A stretch of 64,000 bases of DNA from Ricinus communis (taxonomy: Eukaryota; Streptophyta; Magnoliopsida; Malpighiales; Euphorbiaceae), in NCBI RefSeq assembly GCF_019578655.1, contig NC_063259.1, positions 22,059,277-22,123,276 on the forward strand, read 5' to 3'. This document shows, in pieces, positions 24,028 to 38,052 of this stretch. Numbering within the stretch: the stretch's first letter is position 1; every line of letters begins with the position of its first letter. A model generated the notes under the pieces. It had not been told where the DNA came from, made no database searches, and worked only from the letters and a program-made list of their open reading frames with translations. The translations under genes and the position numbers were made by a program.

Positions 24028-27000
24028 ATGAGCAGCAATAGCAGTAGCAGTAGCAGCAACAATGAAGTAGAAGAAGGGGAAGACTTATGGGCCAAAGTTA
24101 AAAAAGCAGCAGATGATCTCTACACTATTCGCGACACTTTTTTCCCATTAAACCCAGTTGATAAAACCTCCAAATTACACTCTCAGTCTGATCTCTCTCT
24201 CCACCTCCTTGATTCCATTCCTCTTGGTACTCTCTCTCTCTCTCTCTCATTTCAATTTCATTTCTTTTTTTTTCCTTTTCTCTTACCATGAGCTAATAAT
24301 ATATTTAGACGTTGTATATGCACCATTCTTTCTTGTTTAGTTGTTATTGAAGTTCAATATTGAACCCAAAGAAGAAGATATAAAATCTTAGGGAAAGTTG
24401 AGATTTTAATGTACCTAACTTTGTGGGTTGCGAGAAATACTAAAATGTGTTGCTAGCATTTTATGGACTTGTTATTTTTAAGCACTGGGTCTTGCTTATT
24501 CTCATTGTCTAATTTAAGGATTCGACATGATGATAAAGCTTGTTTATTTGCTCGTTTGCTTGCATAACTAATTTCTCAAGAAAGCGGCATCACTAACCAC
24601 CTGTCAACCACTGCCATGTCCATTCAATTATACATGTTCAAAATTTTTAATGCACCAGGAGCTAAATGATTAAGATTTTTCACAATCCAAAGCTACTTAT
24701 TTGATTGAAATTTCTATAGTGCTCTTGGAAATGTCTACAGCCTCTGTTATGAAAACATTTGTCATTTGCAGAACAAAGGAAAACGCCTGTGCAACGAGCA
24801 AAATATGAATATTTAAGAGGAAAGATATTGGATGTATTCCCTGAATACAGGAAAGAAGCAGAGGACCATCTCTCAAAAGCTGTAAGCAGAAGTAGATCGT
24901 TTGCTCTAGTAGGTTGGTTGGGCGTGCTGTTGATTGGAGATTGACAATTTTTTGCTCCAGGTCAAGTTGAATCCATCTCTTGCTGATGCTTGGCTATGTT
25001 TGGGTAACTGCATTTGGAAGAAGGGAGATTTACCTTCGGCGAAGAATTGTTTCAGTCTTGCACTAAACAAGGTTATATGTGATATATAGTTTCTTGTTTT
25101 CTAAAGTCTCTTGTAATCATATGTTGTCAGTACATATAATGTGTTACTGTTTTAGCTATCAATACATACTTCTATTTTATGTGTTATGCAGGGTCCAAAC
25201 AAAAAGATTCTGTGTCTATTGTCAATGCTTGAAAGAAGAATGGCCCAAGGCAAGGATTTTTATTCTTTTACTTTTTCTTTTTAATCTTCTAATAATGCTT
25301 GGTGAAGCTACATTTGGTTTTGCTTCTTATGGAGAACTTGAGAAGCAAACGTAATTCAAATATCAACTTTGACTAGAAGTCCATATATTAGTTTCAACTC
25401 AGCATGTGGTTACTTTGGAATTTTTGTTCATGATGAAATTTGAGAGAGAGATAGAGAAGAAATGAATTTCCCAAACTGGACTTATCTTTTGCCTTGTCCA
25501 TCTGGTGATTTTGCCTCTTTGTAATGTTGTGTTAGCATTAAAAGAAGTCTTCATCAGCTTGTTGTTGCTTCTTGCCTAGCACCTATAGCTCATTATTGCT
25601 TAGTTTAATCCTCCACCATCTAAAATGAAAATCCTTGGAGTTTTCAACATGACGCAGTCAGATTTTTATTGCACAACCATACTTGCATTATTATGTAATG
25701 ACCTTAATTTCTCAATCTTTGGTGTTATAGGTGATTACAATGGTAGGCTGCTTATATTACTTATAATGCAAAGTTATATAAATAACATACATAAAAATTA
25801 GACTACAAGTCTAAACATTTTCAATCTCTTCATCCTCACCTGCTTCATCTACAAACAATGATGACCCAAATTTTGGGTCATTGATTGATAGATTGGCAAT
25901 CTCAAGAATCCCCACACCATTAGGTGACTCGAACTCATCTCTGCCAAAGCCTACTTGAAATAAGCGAGAGTGATATAGCGATTAAGGTCGCTAGGATTTC
26001 TTAAAAGATTTTCAAAATTTGATCCATTAATTTTTAAGTTATTCTAAAAAGTACCCCATGTTTCTCAAATTTGTTCCAAAGTCTTGCAAAGTTTATTACT
26101 TCCTGTATTGTCGGCGTATCTGCACCTACAAAAAAAGAAAAAGAAAAGCAAAGAGCACATTCTCCAGCTTGTCCTATATGTATCCTGATGTGTCTGTGTC
26201 TCCATAGTGTTCAACATGCATATGGCAACCACCTAGGAGTTGTGCACGCTTCAAAGAGGCACAAAATGTTTTAGGCTTTTAGATTTAGTATAGCATAAGG
26301 TAAAGTCATTTTAAGTTATTAGATGGGTGGAATTATCTTTAACTGTCCAAAAGAAGCTGGCAGTTTTGCTATTTAACCTTTGAACTTGCCAGAAGATAAA
26401 GGAAGTGGTTCAAAACATGATTGCAAAGCATTTCCCACCAGCAGAATGCAACTATGGAGATAAGTTCAAAACATATCTCATTAACAGCCTTGTGTGTATT
26501 CTGGTCTAGGGCCATTATGAACTCTTCTGAATTTCCAGCTACTCTTTGTTGGAGGTTGAAATATTTGGTGCTAGGATATGATGGACTATGGGGCAATATT
26601 GCTTCAGGTAGTTGAGCAGAAGATTACCGAATACTAAATTAATGTTGGATTTACATTCTATGAAGGCAATGATTTTTTTTACTTGCAAGTCAGATGCTTT
26701 AGTATTATCTTAACATTCATGCCGTATTATGCTTATCAGAAAATTTCTCCTTGTATAGGTGCTGAAAATCAGGCTGAACTTGTAAAAGAAAGCATTCGAC
26801 ATGCAAAGGATGCTATCGCTTTAGATGTAAAGGATGGTTACTCTTGGTGTAAGATTCCAAATTTAATTTGCCCCATTGACCATGCATGTTTACCAGTTTT
26901 CTTGATGCTGGGATATAACTTACTATTTTTTTTTTTCTGTAGATGCTGCATTTTGCTATGGCCTGAAATAATTTGTATGTGATGTGTGCTGGCCATCTTT

Positions 27001-30000
27001 CTTGAGTGTTGTATCCTGACCTAGTTACTGATTTTTACCATATCTCTTCCGGTTGTATCCAAAGAAACATAGTATCTGCATGAGGATAGTGTAGTTAGAC
27101 CAGTCTGGTTTCAATTGGCTGGGTAGAGCATTTCTGTTAGGTGTTTATTTATGATAGGGATGCTTGTCTCTTACCTGCTATTTTTCAGATGTGCTAATCA
27201 CATCTACACCACAAAATATCTAAAACCCCCACTCTCCATTCAAACACAGATGCACATGTGCGCGCACACACACAACACAAAGAAGAAAATGGTGTGGATA
27301 CTTAGAGCATAATGCTCAGAGCCTGAGCCTCAGATTATGTGGGTGGAGTACCATGGGTGAGTCTCCTCTGCTTGTTTGAGGCTATCCTTATAATTGCTAA
27401 ATCATGGAAAATCTTGCATCAACTATTCGGCTTATCATTTGTGTAGGTGAAACTAGCCTTCATGTAAACCTGAGTTTAGTTACACTAATTATGTATTGGG
27501 GAAGAATTAGGTCATTATTTATATGCAGTTCAGGTATCACCTTCACCTAAAAACCAATGACGTTGAGTTGTGGGTCTCCCATCTACTTGTACTCATCAGA
27601 AGTCATCATCGTGATAATATGAGATTGAACTTGCATGCATGCACATATTAATTTTAGTTTTCTATTTACTTGAGGTTTGACCTTATTGACAGACAACTTA
27701 GGAAATGCATTGCTGACAAGTTTTTTTGTGACTGGAGCATGGGATCACGGCATGATGCTACAATCTTTAAAAGCATACCAGAATGCTGTGAGTCTGCAGA
27801 CTGATAACTCTTCCTGATTAGCATTCATTCTTTCTTTTAAAACAAGAAAAAGCAGTGGTTATATGAACTGATTATTTAGTTTTTGGTCTTAATTGATTAT
27901 TTGCTGCTTCCGAATTTCATATAATTGATTATTCTGTACTAAATTCTTAAATATTACTTACCAGGAGAAAGATGAAAGAATGCAATCCAATCCCGACCTA
28001 TATTTTAATTCTGCCACAGTAAGTTCAAAATTTTGTGCTCATCTATTGGTTGGAAGCAAGTCCTCTTGATAATGACTTGTTACAAGGTTTCTATGAGTTT
28101 TAACATACACTCTTTCATCCAAATGTATGGTTATCTGCTGTATAATTTGTTAGCTTGGCATTAAACAGCAGTTAAATGAGTATAAGTATCAGGATTTGCT
28201 TGTTAAATGAACTAATTCATTGTCCAGAGTTTCAGCTAGTTAATTGAGTTGGGATGGTATAAAATCGCTTGCTTGATTTGATTTAAATATAAAGCCAGCT
28301 GGACCATAAAATTACCATTTGTTGGGACAAGTTCCTCCTATTGCTGCAGGAGCCAAGTATTTTTCAGCTACACATCTGTACTTTAATATTGTATGGTGGT
28401 TTTTCTATTTTCAGGTCAACAAATATTTAGAGAACTATGAGAGGGCCCTTAGTGGGTTTGAAGCTGCTGCCTTAAAGGATCCTAGTTTAAATGCTACTGA
28501 AGAGGTTGAAAAGATGGTTAATCTTCTGGATAAGTTAGAGAACTTTTTGAGGGTAATAATTTTTTAATTTTAATAACTTAGACAGCATGCTGAAATGCTG
28601 CATCAATGTCGAGATGTCTCCTTATGCTGGATTATTAATAACCTGGTCTTTTTTCTTCTTTCAAATTTTTATTTTTATTTAATAGTAACAAAAAAATTTT
28701 TAAAAAAAAGTTAAGGTAAATTGGAGTGGGAGGAAGAACAAAATTTTAAAATTTCATCGGATTTAGTTAACAGAGAAATGATAGTACGTGGGGCCACTCG
28801 CATTTTACCACATGCTCAGCATAAGCATAATTTAACTCTGGAAGTAATTGTAAAATTTTTCTTTTTTGCTTGGGCTATATATGATCTATACATCATGCCC
28901 TCTTTTAAGTGGTGCAGCTTATTTTTCTGCGATTTGAATTGACAGGGACAAGCTAAAGCTAAAAGACTCACATCTGTGGCATCATCTTTGGCAGCCGTTA
29001 ATTGTAAGCTCCCTCACTCTTTATGTTTTTTATGTTAATAGTAAACTTTCAGTTCTGAGTGTAATCCTAAAACGGTTGTACTGGTTTTTTTCATGATTCA
29101 TCTATTAGTGAATTCATCTTTCAAAAGAGCCACTGTTGATCTGTTGTCGAATGGCCTCAATAAAGCTGTATCAATTGTTGGAAAAGTGCTTTTCTTCATT
29201 AAGCATGAGAATGTCACTCCCCTGTAAGTCCTCTGCTGAAGATCACTTGGCGACTTATGAAAACGAAGCAAATAAAAGTTCATCCTATTTGTGTATTTAA
29301 CTTGCAGTTCTTGTCTATGAAACATCTTTAACTTAGCTGTTAGGTGGTGGTTAACATGAACTACGCAGGCATACCATTCATTTTCATTTCAGCACTTTCA
29401 TGCAGGAAGGGTGGTTTTAGCATGTCTTATATATTAATGCAATATGTTGAGTAGCTGTATCACCAAGATGAATTATTACCTAGGACCAACTAATGAGCTC
29501 GTCCTCTTACATTGCCCTAGGGCCAACTTGATTTGTGAGAGGATGGGCTCACTAATTATACACATATTACCAAACGAGATATTTATATTTATTTTATAAA
29601 TTTTGTTAATGTATATAATGTAATCAATGAGTTCTCTTTTTCTCTTTCTTTTTGTTTTCCAGATATTACTTGGTGTGTGATTCAAACCAAATATGCTTTG
29701 TTCTATCAGTGTATGGCATAAGCAATGATGCGGTAAGAGCTAACTGCTGAATTTTTGTTAGTACTTATTCTATTTTGTTTGCTGGGTGGTTTTCATTCCT
29801 TCATTCTTCTTCCAATTTGAAGATAATTTTGGTTCCCACCCCCTTATGTGGAGGGTTAAAATGTAGGAGCTATCAAATTGTGTTGCAAACCTTGGCCAAC
29901 AACATGACATGAATGATGAGGCATGATTTGCATTTTATAAATGACTTCCATGGCTGCACATTGGCAACTCCTTATGCAAGAAAAGGGGAAAAGTTTTTTT

Positions 30001-31093
30001 ATTTTCATTTCCTAATTTCCAGTATATTATATCACCCGATATAAAGATAATTTGAAAGTAAATTATTTATCATCCAGTGAACCATTAAATGTTGCTAATC
30101 ATGATAAAAAAAATGTGATAATGCTAGTATTTTTTCTTAATTATTATTTTTAATTCTTACATAAGTATCTTTTGAGGTCTATTAGTCAGAAGCAAGATAG
30201 GCAGGGTTTTGGATCTCGGCAAAATTTCTCGATGTATTGTCAAGTCATCACTGTAGGTTAGCTGTGGATGTACTCTTGTAGATTCATTGTAGTATTCTTA
30301 GATTGCGCATGAGATTGCTTTAGATTCTGCAGGCATGATCTCTTGCTGTTGTATTTAATTGGTTTAGCTGGTACTTACAACTAATGAACCTTCTGATGAT
30401 AGATAAAAGAAGGAGATCAACTAATACTTCTGGAGCCGTTTTACCATTATACTGATTTTTTTTGGAAGGAAAAGGTATCTTCCCTTGAATAGTTTCTGTT
30501 TGTTTCAGTTTGATTCAAAATTTGTGAACTCACATGCTTGAGCGTTTCCTTCATGCTGTATCTATCCATATAATTAAAATCACTTGCTCTTTACTTCTAT
30601 ATTCCAACTTTTAGCCCCTGTGGTTTCCTGCCAATTTAAATTAGAAAAGCTTAAGCTTACAACAATAGGACAAAGGCAAGGAGTTTAATCGTTTATTCTT
30701 TTAGTTAATTAAATAAACAATGAGCTTAACAATATCAGAAATAGTTAATGCATCTTTTTATCATAATTATGCATTTCAAATAACGTGGGCTGCCAGTTGG
30801 ATTGGTTAAACCAGTCCACCGAGGAAGCACTGGCAATTGAGGATTCAAATGCTTGCCTTGCATCTGAATCCTAACCTTTCAGGGACTAATTCTTCATCTT
30901 TGGTCTGTTTGACAGAATAACGAATTATGATAACTGATTTTATTTTATTTTTTCCTTCCTGTGTCATTTGAAACAGCATTACCATTTCAAATCAATTCGG
31001 GTGGATTTCATAGAGCAAGTTCTTGTAAATGGAAAAGCTCTCTCGCCACATCATGCAGTTCGGTCATCAATTTATGCGCAACATAAACCATGA
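24028..31093 (+). CDS. TTC5-like: TTC5-like tetratricopeptide-repeat/OB-fold protein (428 aa, 13 exons)
   Basis: Homolog of TTC5/STRAP, a TPR adaptor. In animals it is a p53/p300 cofactor and a ribosome-associated factor in tubulin mRNA autoregulation; the plant role is unknown. Exons: 24028-24226, 24772-24881, 24961-25071, 25192-25249, 26759-26848, 27693-27787, 27965-28018, 28415-28552, 28946-29003, 29109-29223, 29663-29732, 30403-30474 and 30977-31093. They join in frame to 1287 nt. After a Ser-rich N-terminus come TPR segments (SKAVKLNPSLADAWLCLGNC, NKKILCLLSMLERRMAQG, SYNL/WYNLGNALLTSFF, YFNSATVNKYLENYERALSG). The C-terminal part (YYLVCDSNQICFVLSVYGIS to IRVDFIEQVLVNGKAL) matches the OB-fold domain. 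The length is near that of human TTC5 (440 aa). Intron 4 uses a GC donor. The gene converges on the ALIX gene. Confidence 0.88.
25247..25255 (+). other. Non-canonical GC 5' splice site (GC-AG intron 4 of TTC5-like)
   Basis: The exon ends ...CCCAAG and the intron begins GCAAGG at 25250. Only this junction with the AG at 26757-26758 restores the frame as MAQ-G-AENQ. An AAG|GCAAG context is the usual strong context for plant GC donors. The intron is about 1.5 kb. Confidence 0.75.
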
Positions 31094-31965
31094 ACAGTTG
31101 TTTCAAGTAATGGACTTGTGACTTTTATGCTTGTAATGAGGTTTTGCTGATATTCTGATTCATTTGTTTGAATGTTGTTGTAAATAGAATAGGAGATGTA
31201 GAAAAAGTTAAAAGACAAAGATGTGAGCTAAAGTTAAGCGGGTTTTCCAATCAAGAAAAGGAATCAAAAATTTCTACTAGGGATCTCCATGTGTTTTGAT
31301 TACAGTTGGTTGGATGTTTTTATGCTTAATGCTCTGCAAAAGTACCCAAGATTTCGTGCTTAATTATGTTGCAAATTACCTGCCTTTCCATGCACCAGAC
31401 AACAGGAGAGAAAAGAAGAAGGTACCATCTTCATTTCGGCCAAAATCCAATGGCAAGGCGATGCACAGGCCATTACCCAATGGCTGATGAGTGTTGGCAT
31501 TCTGTCCCATTTTCGCGACTTCTATTTATATTTAAGTAGTTATAGCAACACTATAATATTTTGGTAGTTAGGACAATGCTATTCATAGAGTGAATTATAA
31601 CACCCATGTGTAATAACTGACTGAAAAAGATACTTGAGACGAACTTCCATGGGCACAGTGGCATCCCCTTCGTAAATTTAAGATTATAAAAGAAAGAGTA
31701 CTACTGCATAAACTTGAATATATTTCAAGAAATTTAACCTGTCTGAATGTTAAAATTCGAACAAGATTTTATTCTCATTAATACATATAAAATGGTATAA
31801 AAGGATTATGCAGAACAACAGACAACTAGCTATTCAAGATAGTGATGCTGTGCAACCAAACATAAGATCTACCGAGTACAACCTATTCCACCAAAGACGG
31901 AATAAAGAAAAGCTGTCAAATAATATTGCCAAAAATAAAATGAAAAAAAAAATATTACACAATCA
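31094..31965. other. Convergent 3' region between TTC5-like and ALIX genes
   Basis: It holds the 3' UTRs of both genes. A short open frame at 31296-31487 has no ATG-supported family and is ignored. Confidence 0.5.
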
Positions 31966-34900
31966 TTACTTATAGTAGCCACTTTGATGGGGAGGAGGGT
32001 ATGGATTAGGCAGTGTGTAAGGAGGTCTAGGAAGGGATCCGGGTTGCTGTCCATGGGCATTGTAGTATGGGCCCCGCCAACCTGGATAGGCAGGCTGACC
32101 ATACTCTTGACTTGTTGGTGGCTGTTGTTGAACCTGAGGAGGTGGATAAGGAGTACCCGGTGCAGGTGGCATATGATAAGGCGGAGGCTGATTGGGAGTG
32201 CTATAAGGGGGAGGATGATGAGCATATCCTGGCATTGTTGGCTGCTGCTCAGGAGGCTGATAGTAAGGAGGTGTGGCTTGAGGGCGAGGATGGGGCACAT
32301 TTTGAGGATCTGCTAGTGCGGGTGGAAGACTTGATCTCGGTGTTTGATGAGCCTGACTCACCATAGGATAGTTGTAGGAACCTGAGTTCTTCCGGTCCTG
32401 AAAACTCAGTCCTGCCATTTGTCTCTGTACGTCTTCCATCATCTCTCGGCACTGGATACTTCTTGTCATCACAAAATCACTGCACTGCTGCTTGACATTG
32501 GTGATTGCGTCCTGTTAACAAAGATGTATTTTAATAACTCCATCCTTAATTTGCAAAACCATCATTTAAATAATCCACAAAAGTAACTCTGGACAATCTG
32601 AGCATCAAGGATTGAGTTTTGTAGAATTTCAAATTCAACAATGTACCAAAAGATATCTGATTGTCATTGTACTAATTACAGTAAGCTACTTGAACAGAAA
32701 GCTAAGAAGTTCGAAAATTACTCTAACGCACAACCAGCAGGAATTTGAAACCTGAAAATTATAGCCATAAGCAACAAATGTAATATAATACCTGAAGAGT
32801 AACATAGAATTTCAAACCCTCATTGATGTTCTCCTTTATTTCTCGATACTTAGCTATAGCAGCCTGTATCTGCTTATAACACTTCTCACGAGATGCTGAG
32901 ACAAAATTTAAGGAGAAACATTTATGTCCAAGGATGAATCTGGTAAGAAAATAAATGCAGAGAGCACAATCGATGCAAGGAAATATTCTTTCATGCCAAG
33001 TGAAACTGAGGACCACTTAGGACAAACATGCCATCAAAGAGTCCAGGAAGTGAAAGTCATACAAGTAATGCATTACACACTGTTATCAGAAAGTGCTGAA
33101 TGTGTAGAAAGTTAAAATTCGCTAATTGGTGAACTACTGGTTTTGTAATTTATAAATACTACCAAACAAAATAAAAAGCTTGCATATACAGTTTGAAAGT
33201 TGAAAAATTGCCCAAATGAGATCAAAATCTTTTACCAAAAGACGAAAGGAAAAGGTATGTAGACAAAATAAAAATATGATTTGCTAGTCGAATCATATGG
33301 TTTGATTAAAGATTGCATGGTACAATCCAAGATATTTAATTATTTCACATTCATTTATTTACATGAACCGAACCGATTTAAGCTCGTTTGGAAAACCGTG
33401 GAATTAGAATAAAAACCAGATTTTCAATGTCATTTTAAAGTATGTATTCTTCTCAACAGTATATGAAACTTTGTGTTATGAGTTTCCACATACTAGTTAC
33501 ACTTTGTTGTAATACTGGTTTATTATGATAGGTAACTAAATGTCTAAATAAGAAGCATACTGTTAATATAGACCTCATCATGCAATAACCGTAAGAGACA
33601 TTGATAAATGCAGATGCATGCTTACTAAGCATCCTAATACAAGAAAATCCTCATGTTGAAACAATAATACAACAAATATACCTTTGTAATCTTCCAGATT
33701 GAAGATGGCAGAGAAATCATCATTTTGAGCCTGCAGACAAGAGAGTACAAGATTTTAATAGACAAAAAGCATATTAAATTTTGATAGCATACTAACAAAG
33801 TGAAAGAGAACTATGATAAATGAAAACCTCGTTCTATTTTTAGGGTCCTTTAGTTCTAAAGATGCAAATGAAGTAGCTTATGGACTAAGGACTCATTTGT
33901 ATCAGAGTTACATTGCTTAAACATCAAACCAATTTATCCATGCTTATTAATGTGGTGTACAGTCAAGTGCCAAGTCAATAGATATACACTGATAAAAAAA
34001 ATTACCAGCAAAAATACAAAAGAAATAAAAGTGTGCATTGATAAAGTACATGTTCTAGCTATATTAAGATTTTCAATGAGGCAGCAGTTCTTGCCGTAAA
34101 GGTGTCACAATCTACATGCATATAACCAAGTGACTGTAGCAGAAGAAATAAATAAACCTGGATTTGCAAAAGCAATTGTTCTTGCGCCTCAATATTTTGG
34201 GCAATGTCTTCACAAATTTGATCATATTTTGCAATCTCTTTCCTGAAAAGGTCTTCATAGGAGCCAGTGGATGTCATCAATTTTGGTAATATGTCATCCT
34301 GCAACCATATAGACCACAACATCAGGAGGAGGGGGAGGAGAAAGCAACACAAACAAATACTGCCAGAGGATGCTTAGGTTCAAAAAATTATGGCATGCAG
34401 CCATTAAGTCATCTAGATCTCAAAATTACAATATATAATTGAGAGGAAAAGCAGCATTTGAATCATGAAAAGAAAATGTTCCACATGTGTCACACAGGTA
34501 ACAGCCCTTAGTTATAGCATATCGACCAAATGAAATCAGCATGCAAGAAGCTGGTAGTACTTAACATATATACGAGTCTCATTTGCATGCTGCTGGGCAG
34601 AGAGAATTCCAAGGGATTCCATAATACCATAGAAATGGTGATTCCAAATAAAAAAAATAGCTATACATATTGTCTTACGGCACAGCAGCATGAAACCAGC
34701 TAATGTATAATTAATGATATATTGCAATAGGAAAGAATCTATGGTCCATTAAATTCAGAAGAATCCATAAGGAAAAACAGAAGGAAAGAAAGAAAATTCC
34801 ATCAGGAAAAGCAGTTGGTGCACAAAAGACTAGTTACTTAAGAACAGTATCAGAAGATGCTTAAGCACACACCTTCCTTTTCATCTCCTTGAGCATGTCT

Positions 34901-37900
34901 TCAAGACCCGCCCGTTGAGCACCAAGTACCTCCAACTGCCTCTGCATAGTTCAGCAAGCAAAGTCTATCATTTGTTGAAGTGGTTTATATAATAACTAAC
35001 ACTACGAACATAAATTTAGCAAGGACAAGGTTAATTCTCTCAAAAGTTTCTTAATCATGACACTTTTCGGGTGTTTAAATATTAAAATTTTGTTCACATC
35101 CTTCTTTGTGATTTTTATCATATCTTACATTTATTAGTTATATTTGATGATAGGATTTAATTTTAAAAAGAAAAAATACAGAGGGTATATTGTTCCATTT
35201 GCTAATTACAGCAATTATCATTTCACAAGCAAATACACCTCCACTTGTGATGTTAAGATTCAATTCTGAATAATGAATCACGAGATAGACCAGATCTGCC
35301 ATCAGTATAAATTGTAGTAGTATAGGAAGACAAAATTAACAGCTATGTGAAGTTAGAGTTTTAGTCTTCTTCCTTATTTGAGCAGTTAATTTTTGAAATC
35401 TGTGCTAGCTGCCACAAGATCTCTCTCATTCATGAGAGTTTTATAAAATAGATTGTTGAGATTATCAAGTGCAAAATTCTATATTAGTACTGAAACACTA
35501 ATATCTGTTCTTTAAGCAACCAGTTTAATCTCTTTCCCTCTTTAAGGAACATGGTTCAGGGGATATATTAAAGTCAAAAAATCTATATACATAAATCATG
35601 AATAAGCACAAAATTACAAACAACCACAATGTTTAGCATTGAGAGGACATACCAAGCTCTGCTTCAGGGACCCCACTATAGCATCTTCATTGGCATCTAA
35701 AGACATAATTGGCCTAGCCAGAGTTGGAAGAGCAGCTTCTATCTGATAAGTGCAAAATCAACATAAGATTACCATATACATAGTACTCAAAAAAGTGTAT
35801 TACATTTTATATCATCTAGCTAGGACTTGTAATCCCAAAAGAACTGTTCCATGGTTCACCAATCAATTTCAGTCACACAAGTCATATGAATAAAGAATTG
35901 GCACAAATGAGCAGATTGGCACAAATGAGCAGCATGGAGCATGCAAATCTTTAAAACATAATAAGGTAGCCCAAAAAAAAACTAATAAATTACAAGACCT
36001 TAATGATCCAAATGGCAACAATACGAATCGTTTATAATACATACCGGACGTCGATCAAGGATTGACATGAGTGCAGAATGATCCCTCACTGAACGCTCAA
36101 TTCTGCCATCACTTTCTGAAGCTTGCTTTAAGTTAGATGCAAATCTATTTAACCTATCCTGCAAGTTCTTTGTCAAAGTGCTGGACTGAGGCCTAGTCCA
36201 TCGAGTACCAAATTGGCTTCTAAACTGAGCATCTTCTGCTGCTTCTTTCTGCAAAAGCTCTTCAGTCTGAACCAGCAATTCTTGGTTCACTCTTCTCAAA
36301 TCCCTAAGCTGCTGTAACTCAACTTCCAAGCCAGCAGGGCCACCACTAATTTGCACTGCTTCCACATCTTCTTTAAGATCTGTTGGAAGAGTAAAATTTC
36401 CTTCTAAAGCAAGAATGGAATCTGGCAGGTCCATTTCCTTGAGCCTGACTCTAGTTAGCTCACTGCCTTGCTGTAATTTCTCAGCTTGTACTCTGATAAT
36501 CTCATCAACCATTTCAGTATACCTGGAAAGAGCTTTTGCACTGCTGTCTGGAACAAGAGTTGCAAACATCTTTTCCTTGCTTGCATCGAGTACTTCATTC
36601 ATTGACATTGGTTTTACCATTGAAAATGCTGGAAGAGGAGGTAATGAAGTAGGGGAAGGAATCCTCATGAGGTAAACTCTATCATTTTCCTTCACGGCCC
36701 TCTCCAGGTTGCGATTGATATTGACTTCAAGCTTGCTAATAGCATCCAGAAGCTGTACAGCAGCCCCCTTTGAGTTTTTCTTCGCCTCAGCTAAGGCACT
36801 AACCCCACTCCTCAACCTTGCAATTTCTTCAGCTATTTCTTCTTTCTCATGCAGCTCTAAACTATAACGATAACAAGCTTCACCATAGAAAAGAGCTGCC
36901 TTCAACTGAACATGAGCAATCCAAGCCCTGTCAAAATGATCCTTCAAAGGTGCAACATTGAGCGCAGCTAAAGCTTCCTCATAGTATAGCCCAACCTGCA
37001 ATCACTCACATCCCATAGTAAACTTAAAACAAATTCAAACAGGAAGCACAGCAAATCTTCATTTCACAATGCAATCAAATGTACAGGTAAATGATTCAAT
37101 TCAATTCAATTCAATTCAATTCAACTAAATTCTTGCAAAATTAGGATTTCATTTCATTTCTTTCAAAATGCCATCAAGATTTTCTTTTCTTTTCCTTTAT
37201 ATTATTTTTCTTTTTAAGTTAATAGAAGTGGATTTTAGCAACTATGATCTTTCCAAACATGAGAACTGACTAAATTAGATTAAATTCTTTCATTTTTAAA
37301 CTATCCAAACACGCTCGATAATAAAGATTAAACAAAATTCCTAAAGTAATAAATAAATAAATAACACTCACCTGCCTGGCAATCTTGGCACAAACACCAG
37401 GCGTACTCCCTTTAGCAATAGTGTTCTCAAAAACACATTCCTGCGCTTGTGCCAGCATCAACCTCTCCAACATGCCACCACATTCCACCGACACATCCAC
37501 CGTACTACTCCCTCCAATCGACGCCTTAATCGCTGCATTATCCCTCAAATAAGCAAACGCACCAGCCGCGGCTATAAACGCATGACTGGCCTGCCTCCTA
37601 CCTTCCACTGTACCTCTATCATACGAAAGCCCAACCTGACTATACACAGCACCTAAATTAAACAACACAGCCGCTTTCTCCAAATGAATATTCTGCTGCG
37701 ATGCCTTTTGCTTCTGCTTAAACGCATCATACCACAAAAAAGTCACCGTGTTGATGTGATCCTTATCCGGAGAAATAGGGAAGCGCGTTTCGACTAAACA
37801 AAGGGCTTTATAGTAATTCTGGAGAAGATCACGGCGCGAAGTCGGGGAAGGGTCTGATTGGCGCTCGAGATCGATCCGGTACTGTTTGAGGGTTTGGAGA

Positions 37901-38052
37901 TCATCTTCGAGGTTTTGAGCTTCGCGCTCTGAGTAGTACATGGAGATGTAATTTCGAAGGGGTCGGTAGAGGTCTATTGAGGATGTTTTCTTCTCGTAGA
38001 TTGCTAACATGATGTTTGTCGTGCCTGCCGTCGACGACGATTGGCCTGCCAT
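31966..38052 (-). CDS. ALIX: ALIX/BRO1-domain ESCRT-associated protein (876 aa, 8 exons)
   Basis: Cytosolic/endosomal ESCRT accessory factor. Plant ALIX binds SNF7-type ESCRT-III and recruits the AMSH3 deubiquitinase in vacuolar sorting. Exons on the minus strand: 38052-37372, 36995-36045, 35742-35653, 34941-34873, 34298-34158, 33730-33682, 32895-32792 and 32511-31966, summing to 2631 nt in frame. The BRO1 domain spans about residues 1-390 (DHINTVTFLWYDAFK, KAAVLFNLGAVYSQ, AHVQLKAALFYGEACYRY). The coiled V-like domain follows to about 700 (KALSRYTEMVDEIIRVQAEK, KEIAKYDQICEDI). The last ~130 residues are Pro/Tyr/Gln-rich (PYYQPPEQQP, PPPYHMPPAPG). The length is close to Arabidopsis ALIX (846 aa). 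No breaks are seen. Confidence 0.93.
37094..37133. repeat. (ATTCA)8 microsatellite in ALIX intron 1
   Basis: Eight perfect tandem copies of ATTCA within the first intron of the ALIX gene. Confidence 0.93.

Noticed and set aside
30780..30870. SINE-like words in a TTC5-like intron
   Set aside because: A- and B-box matches are too weak and there is no A tail or duplication.
31984..32366. Two open frames on the + strand (99-110 codons)
   Set aside because: Antisense shadow of the Pro-rich ALIX C-terminus, caused by the repetitive CCN codons.
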